From assembly GCA_934675465.1 (NCBI GenBank), contig CAKUQM010000027.1:1-22711 (forward strand): 22,711 bases of DNA, in the 5' to 3' direction. The notes beneath the pieces are model-generated. The model did no database searches. It saw nothing but the letters and a program-made list of their open reading frames with translations, and was not told where the DNA came from. Shown in pieces: positions 7,346-14,115 of this stretch. The DNA is from an uncultured Erysipelotrichaceae bacterium. GTDB lineage: Bacteria; Bacillota_I; Bacilli_A; Erysipelotrichales; Erysipelotrichaceae. Within the stretch, counting starts at the first letter, position 1. Each line of letters starts with the position of its first letter. A program made the position numbers and the translations under genes.

Positions 7346-7498
7346 GCTTCATTCTTAGGATGGTATGAAGATATTGGTTATACAAAACGAATAGAAAAGA
7401 TTCCAACCTCATATTATAGAGATATCACTCTTTACGCAAAGATTAGAGAAACTAGATACTTCAACTATAAGACAGGAAGTTGGGAATATGTAAAATAG
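7346..7498 (+). pseudogene. 3' remnant of an InlB B-repeat surface protein
   Basis: Fifty codons run from directly after the TAA of the RloB-like gene, in the same frame, to a TAG at 7496-7498. The sequence starts ASFLGWYEDIGYTKRIEK and continues IPTSYYRDITLYAKIRE. This matches the consensus of one InlB B-repeat (Listeria-Bacteroides repeat): FxGWYxD, then ip..., then DiTLYAkW. A short tail ending SWEYVK follows. There is no start codon or ribosome binding site, so it is the 3' end of a larger repeat protein whose 5' part is gone. The simplest reading is that the cassette was inserted or recombined here and removed the upstream part; an in-frame readthrough extension is less likely. Confidence 0.65.
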
Positions 7499-7527
7499 GC
7501 ACTTGTTATTTATCAAAAGGAGAAAAA

Positions 7528-7932
7528 ATGATATTGTTAAATTCAGTAGAAAAAATAATAGAAAAAGTAAAACTAAAAAACGGTGAATATTTAAATGTTT
7601 TAGTTCGAATAACTGATGATGAAAAAGAACTAGATAAAAATCTTTTTAGTATAAGTCTTTATTTGGATTCTGAAGATGGACGAAGAATAATAGGCCGCCT
7701 TCATGCTTCAAATGATCGTTCTTCTACAAAAGAACAGTTGATAATTGATGATAACATTATTTCTGACAACCTTAGAGGATATGGATTAGGAAATTTTCAA
7801 TTACAATATTTTATAGATTATATAAAAAGAAGTAGACCTAGTATTAAAACTCTATATGGAAGTCTTACACAAGATGATTTAAAAGAAACTACATATTTAG
7901 AACAATATTATAAAAAAATGGTTTTGAAGTAA
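7528..7932 (+). CDS. Small GNAT-fold-like protein
   Basis: 134 residues from ATG 7528, chosen because AAGGAG at 7517-7522 precedes it at 5 nt; the frame is open further upstream but that part would run into the repeat remnant. The segment LRGYGLG (82-88) looks like the RxxGxG/A pyrophosphate-binding loop of GNAT acetyltransferases, and the end (LEQYYKKM) looks like the FYkklGF strand-helix of that fold. The protein stops right there, shorter than a typical 150-170 residue GNAT, so it may be truncated. Twelve of thirteen lysine codons are AAA and ATA is frequent, unlike the flanking genes. The acetyl acceptor is unknown. It could also be an unrelated small protein. Confidence 0.6.
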   Translation: MILLNSVEKIIEKVKLKNGEYLNVLVRITDDEKELDKNLFSISLYLDSEDGRRIIGRLHASNDRSSTKEQLIIDDNIISDNLRGYGLGNFQLQYFIDYIKRSRPSIKTLYGSLTQDDLKETTYLEQYYKKMVLK

Positions 7933-7995
7933 TAATAAATAAAAATAAAGAAAATGGAAGTATTTTTAAACTTCTTTAAAAGTTGCTTTTCCATA

Positions 7996-8025
7996 AAAAA
8001 ACTCAGAATCTAATCTGAGTTTTTA
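7996..8025. terminator. Bidirectional rho-independent terminator
   Basis: ACTCAGA (8001-8007) pairs with TCTGAGT (8014-8020) around a 6-nt loop, flanked by an A-tract on the left and a T-tract on the right. It lies between two convergent genes ending at 7932 (+) and 8046 (-) and can serve both. Confidence 0.88.
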
Positions 8026-8045
8026 TTTAGCTATTTTGCTCATTC

Positions 8046-8780
8046 TTACTTATTTAAGGTACAGGTTTGAAAAATTTTTGTGCCACCCATAGTTTGCCCA
8101 GCGGCCACTACGAATTTTTCATAATTTCCGCTTGCATATAAGTCATTTGAATTATTATAATCAAAGAACCAACTATTGTTGCCGTCGTAGGTATATTTAC
8201 CGGTGTCAGACCATCCATAAGTAATATCTTTATCGTTAAAAGTACCATCTTCTTTCAGAGTCAATACGTAATTACAAGCACTTTCATTGCTCATGCAACA
8301 TGTATAAGTTTTTGGCCAGTTATTAATAGGATTGCTGTCAAGAACTGTTACATCATCTTCTAGGGTAGTAGACCACTCACCCTTGGTGAATGTTACTGAT
8401 AATTTGCCTGTATCCTCATCAAAGTCTATTGTGTGAGTTACACCTTCATCTTCATGGATGTATTGTTCTAAATCGTAGCCTACGTATTTATCAACTTCGA
8501 TATGACGGTCAACTGAAACATTAGGTTCATTGACTTCTACTGGAATATTGAAGTCGGTTGTTTTCTTACCATTTGTAACAGTAATAATCATTTCATTGTC
8601 TTTGATTTCATAGCTAACCTTAGCATCCTTATCTAAATTATCTAAGTAAATACTTGGGTCGATTTTTTCAGTAGCGTCAATTGTAACTATTTGACCGTCT
8701 TTTACATTAGTAGTAACTTCCTTACCACAACCAGTCAGCAATAGTGATAATGCACAAACGCATAATAATTTTTTATTCAT
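8046..8780 (-). CDS. Predicted lipoprotein of unknown function
   Basis: 244 residues with a clear lipoprotein signal: MNKKLLCVCALSLLLTGC, lipobox LLTGC with Cys18 as the lipidated residue. It is therefore anchored on the outer face of the cytoplasmic membrane. The rest alternates short beta-rich segments: two or three similar units around YEIKDNEMIITVTNGKKTTDF and IDFDEDTGKLSVTFTKGEWST suggest repeated Ig-like or bacterial-adhesion-like modules. A C-terminal domain follows, rich in Trp, Tyr and Asn (YGWSDTGKYTYDGNNSWF). Cysteines at about 161-162, 169 and 240 could form disulfides. AAAGGAG on the minus strand lies 7 nt before the ATG. The gene is single and convergent with the island. I do not recognise a specific function. 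Confidence 0.85.
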   Translation of the reverse strand: MNKKLLCVCALSLLLTGCGKEVTTNVKDGQIVTIDATEKIDPSIYLDNLDKDAKVSYEIKDNEMIITVTNGKKTTDFNIPVEVNEPNVSVDRHIEVDKYVGYDLEQYIHEDEGVTHTIDFDEDTGKLSVTFTKGEWSTTLEDDVTVLDSNPINNWPKTYTCCMSNESACNYVLTLKEDGTFNDKDITYGWSDTGKYTYDGNNSWFFDYNNSNDLYASGNYEKFVVAAGQTMGGTKIFQTCTLNK

Positions 8781-8804
8781 TCATAAGCTCCTTTTGTCTA
8801 CATC

Positions 8805-8810
8805 ATTATA
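8805..8810 (-). promoter_or_regulatory. -10 box of the lipoprotein gene
   Basis: TATAAT on the minus strand, about 25 nt before the ATG and upstream of the AAAGGAG site. No clear -35 element is visible at 17 nt, so the call rests on the -10 and its position. Confidence 0.45.
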
Positions 8811-8882
8811 ACAAGTTATACCTAGCGAAAGCTTTACATAAACAAATTCTTTAGTAATGTTTCCACGTTGAAAGTTCGGGAG

Positions 8883-8921
8883 GCCAAAACGATTGACGTT
8901 TTCAATGGCAACCGTTTTGGC
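8883..8921 (-). terminator. Hairpin at the 3' end of the minus-strand pair (terminator-like)
   Basis: On the minus strand GCCAAAACGGTTG can pair over 13 positions with CAATCGTTTTGGC, with one G-U wobble; read on the plus strand the same position is an A-C mismatch, which favours a minus-strand RNA. The stop codon of the 61-codon ORF (8902-8904) lies in the loop. No U-tract follows, so it may be a 3' stabilising hairpin or an imperfect terminator. Confidence 0.5.
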
Positions 8922-9087
8922 TGCGTTTAGCTATCCCATTGGTTGATAGTGTATATTCATTTAAATTTTCAAAATAGTAGCTTTGATCAATACCTCTTAA
9001 ATAAATATCACGATTATTGATGTCGTTTGTTAAAGAGGTTTTTAATAATTCTTTGATTTTAACATCATCAATAGGACTATCTATCAT
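8902..9087 (-). CDS. Small coupled ORF, 61 residues, unknown
   Basis: An open frame beginning MIDSPIDDVKIKELL, joined to the upstream minus-strand gene by an ATGA overlap, which suggests translational coupling. It has a charged N-terminal half that could be helical and no membrane segment or known motif. Its last codons are part of the hairpin at 8883-8921, so the end of the protein may reflect a truncation. It could be a genuine small protein, a fragment of a longer lost gene, or a chance frame. I do not recognise it. Confidence 0.4.
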   Translation of the reverse strand: MIDSPIDDVKIKELLKTSLTNDINNRDIYLRGIDQSYYFENLNEYTLSTNGIAKRSQNGCH

Positions 9088-9551
9088 GACATAAAAAAGT
9101 AAAGGATACTTAATATCATCATAATGATAAAACCAATAATTACCAAGGTAACTAAAATTGGTGATACTTTTGATGGTTCTTTATATTGTATGTATGTTTG
9201 ATTTGTTTGTATAGATACACGCTTGTTTTTGTTTTGAGTTTTATGTGTTTGTTTACGATACAACGCAAGAGGATCCTTTTGGTTTAGAATTCTATTATAA
9301 AAGTTGTTAAGCCATACTTCATCATTAGGTTCACATAAATCTTCTTCAGTGTAATCTGGTTCATGTACAATTTTGTTTCTTACCCAACGGTAGCGCTTAA
9401 GTTGTTTTAAATCTTCGTTCCAACCATCAACATAGTAATAACCATTACTAGTGTTGATCATTTTATCGATATAAATAGAAACACCATGTTTATCATTAAA
9501 CATGTCATTACATAACTGTTCTAGTCTTTTATAAGAGTCAATAAATTTCAT
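9084..9551 (-). CDS. Membrane-anchored protein with HEPN-like RX4H motif
   Basis: 155 residues. The N-terminal soluble part (about 1-115) is helical and contains RYRWVRNKIVHEP, giving Arg58 and His63 in an RX4H arrangement like the catalytic or core motif of HEPN domains. A positively charged, Gln/Thr-rich linker follows, then a single transmembrane helix at about 131-154 and almost no residues beyond it. The soluble domain would therefore face the cytoplasm and be tail-anchored. From memory it resembles short Firmicutes proteins of the DUF6548 kind, not checked. It starts only 10 nt after the 3' end of tRNA-Ser, possibly on the same transcript, and overlaps the 61-codon ORF by 4 nt. Whether it has RNase activity is unknown. 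Confidence 0.7.
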   Translation of the reverse strand: MKFIDSYKRLEQLCNDMFNDKHGVSIYIDKMINTSNGYYYVDGWNEDLKQLKRYRWVRNKIVHEPDYTEEDLCEPNDEVWLNNFYNRILNQKDPLALYRKQTHKTQNKNKRVSIQTNQTYIQYKEPSKVSPILVTLVIIGFIIMMILSILYFFMS

Positions 9552-9560
9552 AAAGTTAAA

Positions 9561-9651
9561 TGGCGGAGGCGATGGGAGTTGAACCCATGCGCCACGTTAA
9601 TGACCTGCCGCATTTCGAGTGCGGTCCCTTCAGCCACTTGGGTACGCCTCC
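9561..9651 (-). tRNA. tRNA-Ser (anticodon CGA)
   Basis: Read on the minus strand, GGAGGCG pairs with CGCCTCC as the 7-bp acceptor stem, followed by discriminator G and an encoded CCA. The anticodon arm is CCGCA-CTCGAAA-TGCGG, anticodon CGA, reading UCG serine codons. The T arm (GGGTTCAACTCCC) is canonical, and the long variable arm (about 91 nt in total) is the class II feature expected for serine tRNA. Confidence 0.95.
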
Positions 9652-9663
9652 GTATCAATTAAT

Positions 9664-9669
9664 TATAAA
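9664..9669 (+). promoter_or_regulatory. Possible -10 box before the gene upstream of uvrB
   Basis: TATAAA at 9664-9669 lies between the divergent tRNA-Ser and the first plus-strand start codon, with no good -35 because the tRNA occupies that place. Transcription would begin close to 9676, leaving almost no leader. Confidence 0.35.
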
Positions 9670-9688
9670 ATAGATGTATCATATAGTC

Positions 9689-10345
9689 ATGAATTATTAT
9701 GATGAAATTTTAAAAAAGATTGAAGAATTATTAAAAGATAATAAACAAGAAGAAGTTAGAAGAATCATTGATGATGAGCTTAATCAAGCTTATGTTCCTA
9801 GGGAATTTGAAGAAAAGCTTATGGAAATCAAGGATACTTTAGTTGTTGATACAGTTGCTCATACATTAAGTGATGAAGAAATCATTGAATATCTTGGTGG
9901 TTCAAAAGAGAAACAACTAATGGCAGTATCCATCTTAGATAAGAAGAATCTAAGAGAATATGTAGATATCTGTAATGATTATTTAAGTCATGAGGGTTTC
10001 AAGAATGCGAAGGCTTTATTATTAGATTCTTTAATAAGACAAGAGTTAAATGATACTATCTACTACAATGATGAGGGCATGGAATATGAGTTTATCCCTA
10101 AGTATCAACTACCAATTGAAGAGAGTGATGGCTTCTTAGCAGGCAATAAGTATTTAGAAGAATATTATCTAAAAGATCCAAGTAAGTTAAAGATGGCCAA
10201 GTCTCTTTTGTATAAAGAATTAATGTTGACACTTCCAATCACTTTAGAAGAAAGTGAAGGATTATATGTTGCGAAAGATATTTGTGAATATATCGAGGAA
10301 GCTTTTGAAAGAGATGTATGTATAAAGAAGGAAGATTTGAATTAG
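9689..10345 (+). CDS. DUF3196-like helical protein gene upstream of uvrB
   Basis: 218 residues from ATG 9689; an in-frame ATG at 9674 is also possible. Neither has a Shine-Dalgarno site, and I prefer 9689 because MNYYDEILKKIEELL looks like a natural start. The protein is acidic and almost wholly helical, with no membrane segment. It resembles, from memory, the DUF3196 family restricted to Mollicutes-like Firmicutes, whose members look TPR-like; this is not checked. Its 3' end overlaps uvrB by 28 nt, so the two are co-transcribed. No function can be assigned; a role tied to DNA repair would be guesswork from the neighbour. Confidence 0.7.
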   Translation: MNYYDEILKKIEELLKDNKQEEVRRIIDDELNQAYVPREFEEKLMEIKDTLVVDTVAHTLSDEEIIEYLGGSKEKQLMAVSILDKKNLREYVDICNDYLSHEGFKNAKALLLDSLIRQELNDTIYYNDEGMEYEFIPKYQLPIEESDGFLAGNKYLEEYYLKDPSKLKMAKSLLYKELMLTLPITLEESEGLYVAKDICEYIEEAFERDVCIKKEDLN

Positions 10346-12294
10346 TAAGTGAATACAAACCAACTGGTGATCAGCCAAAGGCAATTGATAAGTTGGTTAA
10401 GGGAATTGAAGAAGGTAAACATGAACAAGTATTGCTAGGAGCTACAGGTACTGGCAAGACTTTTACTGTGGCCAATGTAATACAAGAAGTAAACAAACCC
10501 ACTTTAGTATTCGCTCATAATAAGACATTGGCTGGTCAATTATACTCAGAGTTTAAGGCTTTGTTTCCAAACAACGCCGTTGAATACTTTGTCTCAAACT
10601 TTGACTATTATCAACCAGAGGCATATATGCCAAAGACTGATACTTATATTGAGAAGAATGCGGTAACTAATGACGAGATAGATATGCTTAGAATGTCTAC
10701 TTATAATTCATTATTAGAGAGAAGTGATGTGATTGTGGTGGCTTCTGTTGCCTGTATCTATGCAAGTAGTGATCCTACTAATTATGAGGATATGTTTTTT
10801 ACTTTGAAGGTAGGGGAAACAATCGATAGACAAGAGCTAATTAAAAGATTTATCGCAAGACAATATATTAGAAATGATATAGATCATTTACGTGGTACTT
10901 TTTCGGTTAAGGGTGATGTTATTGAACTGGTACCAGGCCATAACGATAAGATAATTGTGCGTATCGAAATGTTTGATGATGAGATAGAAAGAATCTGTGA
11001 GATTGATCCTTTAACTAAAAATATTATCAATGCCTATGTTTTATATGTCTTCCCACCAGCAACAGGTTATGCAAGAGATATGAAAGATATTAATATTGCC
11101 TGTGAGGGAATCGAAAAAGAACTTGAGGAAAGACTTAAGTATTATAAAGATAATAATAAACCATTAGAGTATGAGCGCTTGGAACAAAGATGTCGTTATG
11201 ATTTAGAGGCTCTAAGGGAGACTGGTATTTGTCCTGGTATTGAGAATTATGCGATGCATATAGATCATAGAACTTTTGGACAAAGACCATATAACTTGTT
11301 TGATTATTTTCCAAAGGATTTTTTAATTGTGGTTGATGAATCACATGTTTCTTTGCCTCAAATTAAGGGTATGTTTAATGGTGATAGGGCAAGAAAAGAA
11401 ACTCTTGTAGAGTATGGTTTTAGACTACCTAGTGCCTTAGAAAATAGACCACTAAAGTTTGAAGAGTTTGAAGAAATAGATGCGCAAAGAATCTACATCA
11501 GTGCTACTCCTGGCGATTATGAATTAGAAAAAGCTGGTGAAGTGGTTGAACAAATTATTCGTCCTACTGGTTTACTTGATCCTAGTGTTGAAGTAAGAGA
11601 GACAATGGGACAAATTGATAACTTGTTGGAAGAGATTAGAAAGAATATAGCTGTAAATGAGCGTACTTTAATTACTACTTTAACAGTTAAGATGGCGGAG
11701 GATTTAACTAGTTTTTTGAAACAACAAAATCTAAAGGTAGCTTATTTACATCATGAGACAAAGACACTAGAGAGAAGTCAAATTATTCATGATTTAAGAA
11801 AAGGTGAATATGATGTTTTAGTTGGCATTAACTTATTAAGAGAAGGCTTGGACTTACCTGAGGTTTCTTTGGTGGCTATTTTAGATGCAGATAAAGAGGG
11901 TTTCTTAAGAAGTGAGAAGTCTTTGATTCAAACTATTGGTAGAGCTGCTCGTAATGCCCATGGTAGGGTAATCATGTATGCAGATAAGATGACTGATTCA
12001 ATGAATAAGGCGATAACAGAGACTAATAGAAGAAGAAGTATTCAAGAAGCTTATAACGCAGAACATGGGATTGTGCCTAAGACTATTATTAAGGAAGTGG
12101 CTGAAGTTATTCATGGTAAAGAGAATAAAGAGAATATTTCTAAGTATATGAAAAAGAAGAATCATAGTGCCAAGGATAAGGATAAGTTGGTTAAGGATTT
12201 GACTAAGGAAATGAACGAGGCTGCTAAGGCTCTAAACTTTGAAAGAGCTGCTGAACTTAGAGATATTATTTTAGAGATACAGGCTGGTAATTAG
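10318..12294 (+). CDS. uvrB: UvrB, excinuclease ABC subunit B
   Basis: 658 residues, the usual UvrB length. In nucleotide excision repair UvrB is loaded by UvrA on damaged DNA, verifies the lesion by a beta-hairpin and recruits UvrC. Visible features are the start FELVSEYKPTGDQPKAI, Walker A GATGTGKT at 41-48, the hairpin block DYYQPEAY at 96-103, the RNDxDxxRGTF block, Walker B DESHV, ISATPGDYE, GINLLREGLDLPEV, QTIGRAARN, and a C-terminal UVR helix pair (EMNEAAKALNFERAAELRD) that binds UvrC. The two residues just before the hairpin Asp are Asn94-Phe95, where most UvrB proteins I know have Tyr-Tyr. uvrA does not follow in this window. The start overlaps the preceding gene. No LexA-type box is evident. 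Confidence 0.97.
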   Translation: MYKEGRFELVSEYKPTGDQPKAIDKLVKGIEEGKHEQVLLGATGTGKTFTVANVIQEVNKPTLVFAHNKTLAGQLYSEFKALFPNNAVEYFVSNFDYYQPEAYMPKTDTYIEKNAVTNDEIDMLRMSTYNSLLERSDVIVVASVACIYASSDPTNYEDMFFTLKVGETIDRQELIKRFIARQYIRNDIDHLRGTFSVKGDVIELVPGHNDKIIVRIEMFDDEIERICEIDPLTKNIINAYVLYVFPPATGYARDMKDINIACEGIEKELEERLKYYKDNNKPLEYERLEQRCRYDLEALRETGICPGIENYAMHIDHRTFGQRPYNLFDYFPKDFLIVVDESHVSLPQIKGMFNGDRARKETLVEYGFRLPSALENRPLKFEEFEEIDAQRIYISATPGDYELEKAGEVVEQIIRPTGLLDPSVEVRETMGQIDNLLEEIRKNIAVNERTLITTLTVKMAEDLTSFLKQQNLKVAYLHHETKTLERSQIIHDLRKGEYDVLVGINLLREGLDLPEVSLVAILDADKEGFLRSEKSLIQTIGRAARNAHGRVIMYADKMTDSMNKAITETNRRRSIQEAYNAEHGIVPKTIIKEVAEVIHGKENKENISKYMKKKNHSAKDKDKLVKDLTKEMNEAAKALNFERAAELRDIILEIQAGN

Positions 12295-12316
12295 TGGTGG
12301 TACACAAATAAGCGTG

Positions 12317-12325
12317 TGATACAAT
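12317..12325 (+). promoter_or_regulatory. Extended -10 promoter of the rapZ operon
   Basis: TGATACAAT (TG, one base, then TACAAT) is an extended -10, ending 9 nt before the rapZ ATG. The -35 region is poor, as often with extended -10 promoters. No Shine-Dalgarno site lies between, so the transcript may be nearly leaderless. Confidence 0.45.
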
Positions 12326-12334
12326 GAATGTATT

Positions 12335-13183
12335 ATGAAAAAGCTTGTTATTATAAGTGGAGTTAGCGGAGCTGGTAAAACCACTGCTTCTAATTATTTG
12401 GAAGACAAGGGCTATCGTTGTATAGACCAATACCCTCCAGAGCTATTAAAGGAATTAATTAATTTAATCGATAATGATGATTCTTTTAAGTATCAAAATG
12501 TTGTGTTGACAATATCTCCTTTTGACTTGGATAAGGCGGTTACTTTATTAACTAATACTAATTTTAAAGTGACTTTAATTCTTATTGATGCGGATAAGGA
12601 GACTATCATTAATCGTTATAAGTTCACAAGAAGAATTCATCCACTTTTAACAAACAATGTGGCAGATACTTTATCTGAAGCTTTGGATATTGAGAAGAAC
12701 ATTCTATACAAATATAAAGATAGAGGTTTCTTAATTAATACAACTAATCTTTCTGTTAGGGCTTTTCAGGATCAAATAAATAGGGCTTTGAACGATATTG
12801 AAGATAAAAACTTATCATTGAGCTTTGTATCATTTGGCTTTAAGAATGGTATTCCTAAAGACTGTGATGTGATTTTTGATGTGCGTTTCTTAGACAACCC
12901 TTTCTATGTTGAGGAATTAAAAGAGAAGACTGGGCAAGACGAAGAGGTTAGGGATTTTGTGCTTAATTCTAAGATGACCCAAGAATATATTGTAAAGTTA
13001 ATTGATTATGTTGATTTCATGTTGAAGGCATATGACAACAATGGCGATAAGCGTCATTTGACAATTTGTGTTGGTTGTACCGGTGGTCAACATCGTAGTG
13101 TTACTATTGCGAACTATTTGTATGATTATTATAAGAATAAATATGTTTCTCATATTAAACATAGGGAGCTAGATAAGAAATGA
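12335..13183 (+). CDS. rapZ: RapZ family nucleotide-binding protein (YvcJ)
   Basis: 282 residues. The N-terminal P-loop domain has Walker A GVSGAGKTT at 9-17. The conserved RxxHPL motif appears as RRIHPLL. The C-terminal domain carries DVRFLDNPFYVEELKEKTGQDEEVRDF and the family hallmark GCTGGQHRSV. In E. coli RapZ is an RNA-binding adaptor that controls GlmS and so amino-sugar supply for the cell wall; in B. subtilis YvcJ binds and hydrolyses nucleotides and affects competence, and RNA binding there is not settled. The usual DNLP motif after the P-loop reads DQYP here. It is the first gene of the rapZ-yvcK-whiA cluster, with 40 nt to uvrB and a 4-nt overlap with yvcK. Confidence 0.95.
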   Translation: MKKLVIISGVSGAGKTTASNYLEDKGYRCIDQYPPELLKELINLIDNDDSFKYQNVVLTISPFDLDKAVTLLTNTNFKVTLILIDADKETIINRYKFTRRIHPLLTNNVADTLSEALDIEKNILYKYKDRGFLINTTNLSVRAFQDQINRALNDIEDKNLSLSFVSFGFKNGIPKDCDVIFDVRFLDNPFYVEELKEKTGQDEEVRDFVLNSKMTQEYIVKLIDYVDFMLKAYDNNGDKRHLTICVGCTGGQHRSVTIANYLYDYYKNKYVSHIKHRELDKK

Positions 13184-14115
13184 AAAGAGTAGTTGTGATT
13201 GGAGGAGGACATGGCCAGGCAACTATTATGAAGGCTCTTAAGAATTTAAAAGACGTTGAATTATGCGCAATTGTAACAGTTGCGGATGATGGTGGTTCTA
13301 CCGGAAGACTTAGAGAACTTTATAATATTCCAGCTGTTGGTGATATTCGTAATGTCCTTGTTTCTTTATCTGATTCTAAAGAATTTAATGAGCTTTTTGC
13401 GTATCGTTTTAAGGGTGAAGATGAAAGTGATGTTTCTGGTCACTCTTTAGGTAATTTAGTATTGGCTGCATTAATTGAAATTAATAATGGTTCCTTGCCT
13501 GTTGCGATTAAGGAAATGGGTAGGATGATGAAGACTAAGGGTAGAGTTATTCCTTCTAGTTTGGATACTATTTCTTTATATGCAAAATATAAGGATGGTT
13601 CTATTGAAAAGGGTGAAGCTAATATTCCTTCTAAGTTAATGCATATTGATAAGGTATTTTATGATCATGATGTGCCTGGTAATAAGGAAGCTATTAATGC
13701 GATACTTAAGGCTGATTTGATTATTTATGGTATTGGTAGTTTATATACTTCGATAATGCCTAATGTGATTATTAAGGATATTAATGATGCACTAAATGAG
13801 TCTAAAGCTAAGAAGATCTATTTTGTCAATGCGATGACTCAAAGGGGTGAGACTTACAATTATAATCTTAAGGAACATGTGGATGCCTTTAGAAGACATA
13901 ATGTGCCACTTGATTTAGTGGTTACTCATAAGGATAAGATTCCTGAGGATATTTTAGCTAGATATATTGTGGAAGAGGCAATTGAAGTCAAGGACGAAGG
14001 AAATAATGGAGTAGAGGTTATTTCTAGAAGTTTGTTAGATTTTTCTAAGAATAATGTAAGACATAGTCCAATTAAGATTAGAAAAGTTGTTAAGTCATTA
14101 CTGGAGAAGCTTTAA
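13180..14115 (+). CDS. yvcK: YvcK/CofD-like gluconeogenesis factor
   Basis: 311 residues of the CofD/YvcK family. The N-terminus is VVVIGGGHGQATIMKALK, with VTVADDGGSTGRLRELYNIPAVGDIRNVL next; these are the UDP-sugar and phosphate-binding loops of the Rossmann-like fold. A GHSLGNLVLAAL block and a PNVIIKDINDAL block follow, as expected. B. subtilis YvcK is needed for growth on gluconeogenic carbon sources and for cell shape, binds UDP-GlcNAc, and does not make coenzyme F420. Translation starts inside the rapZ stop (ATGA) and its stop overlaps the whiA start (TAATG), so the three are tightly coupled. Confidence 0.95.
   Translation: MKRVVVIGGGHGQATIMKALKNLKDVELCAIVTVADDGGSTGRLRELYNIPAVGDIRNVLVSLSDSKEFNELFAYRFKGEDESDVSGHSLGNLVLAALIEINNGSLPVAIKEMGRMMKTKGRVIPSSLDTISLYAKYKDGSIEKGEANIPSKLMHIDKVFYDHDVPGNKEAINAILKADLIIYGIGSLYTSIMPNVIIKDINDALNESKAKKIYFVNAMTQRGETYNYNLKEHVDAFRRHNVPLDLVVTHKDKIPEDILARYIVEEAIEVKDEGNNGVEVISRSLLDFSKNNVRHSPIKIRKVVKSLLEKL

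Noticed and set aside
7956..7975. GAAGT/ACTTC stem as a second terminator after the GNAT-like gene
   Set aside because: The stem is only 5 bp with an 8-nt loop, and the strong bidirectional terminator lies just downstream.
9561..9580. tRNA 3' end as an attachment site for an integrated element
   Set aside because: No second copy of the tRNA 3' end was found in the window beyond an 8-nt match near 21970, and no integrase gene is present.
9641..9700. LexA/SOS box upstream of the uvrB transcription unit
   Set aside because: No sequence close to the Firmicutes LexA consensus (CGAAC-N4-GTTCG) is present in the leader region.
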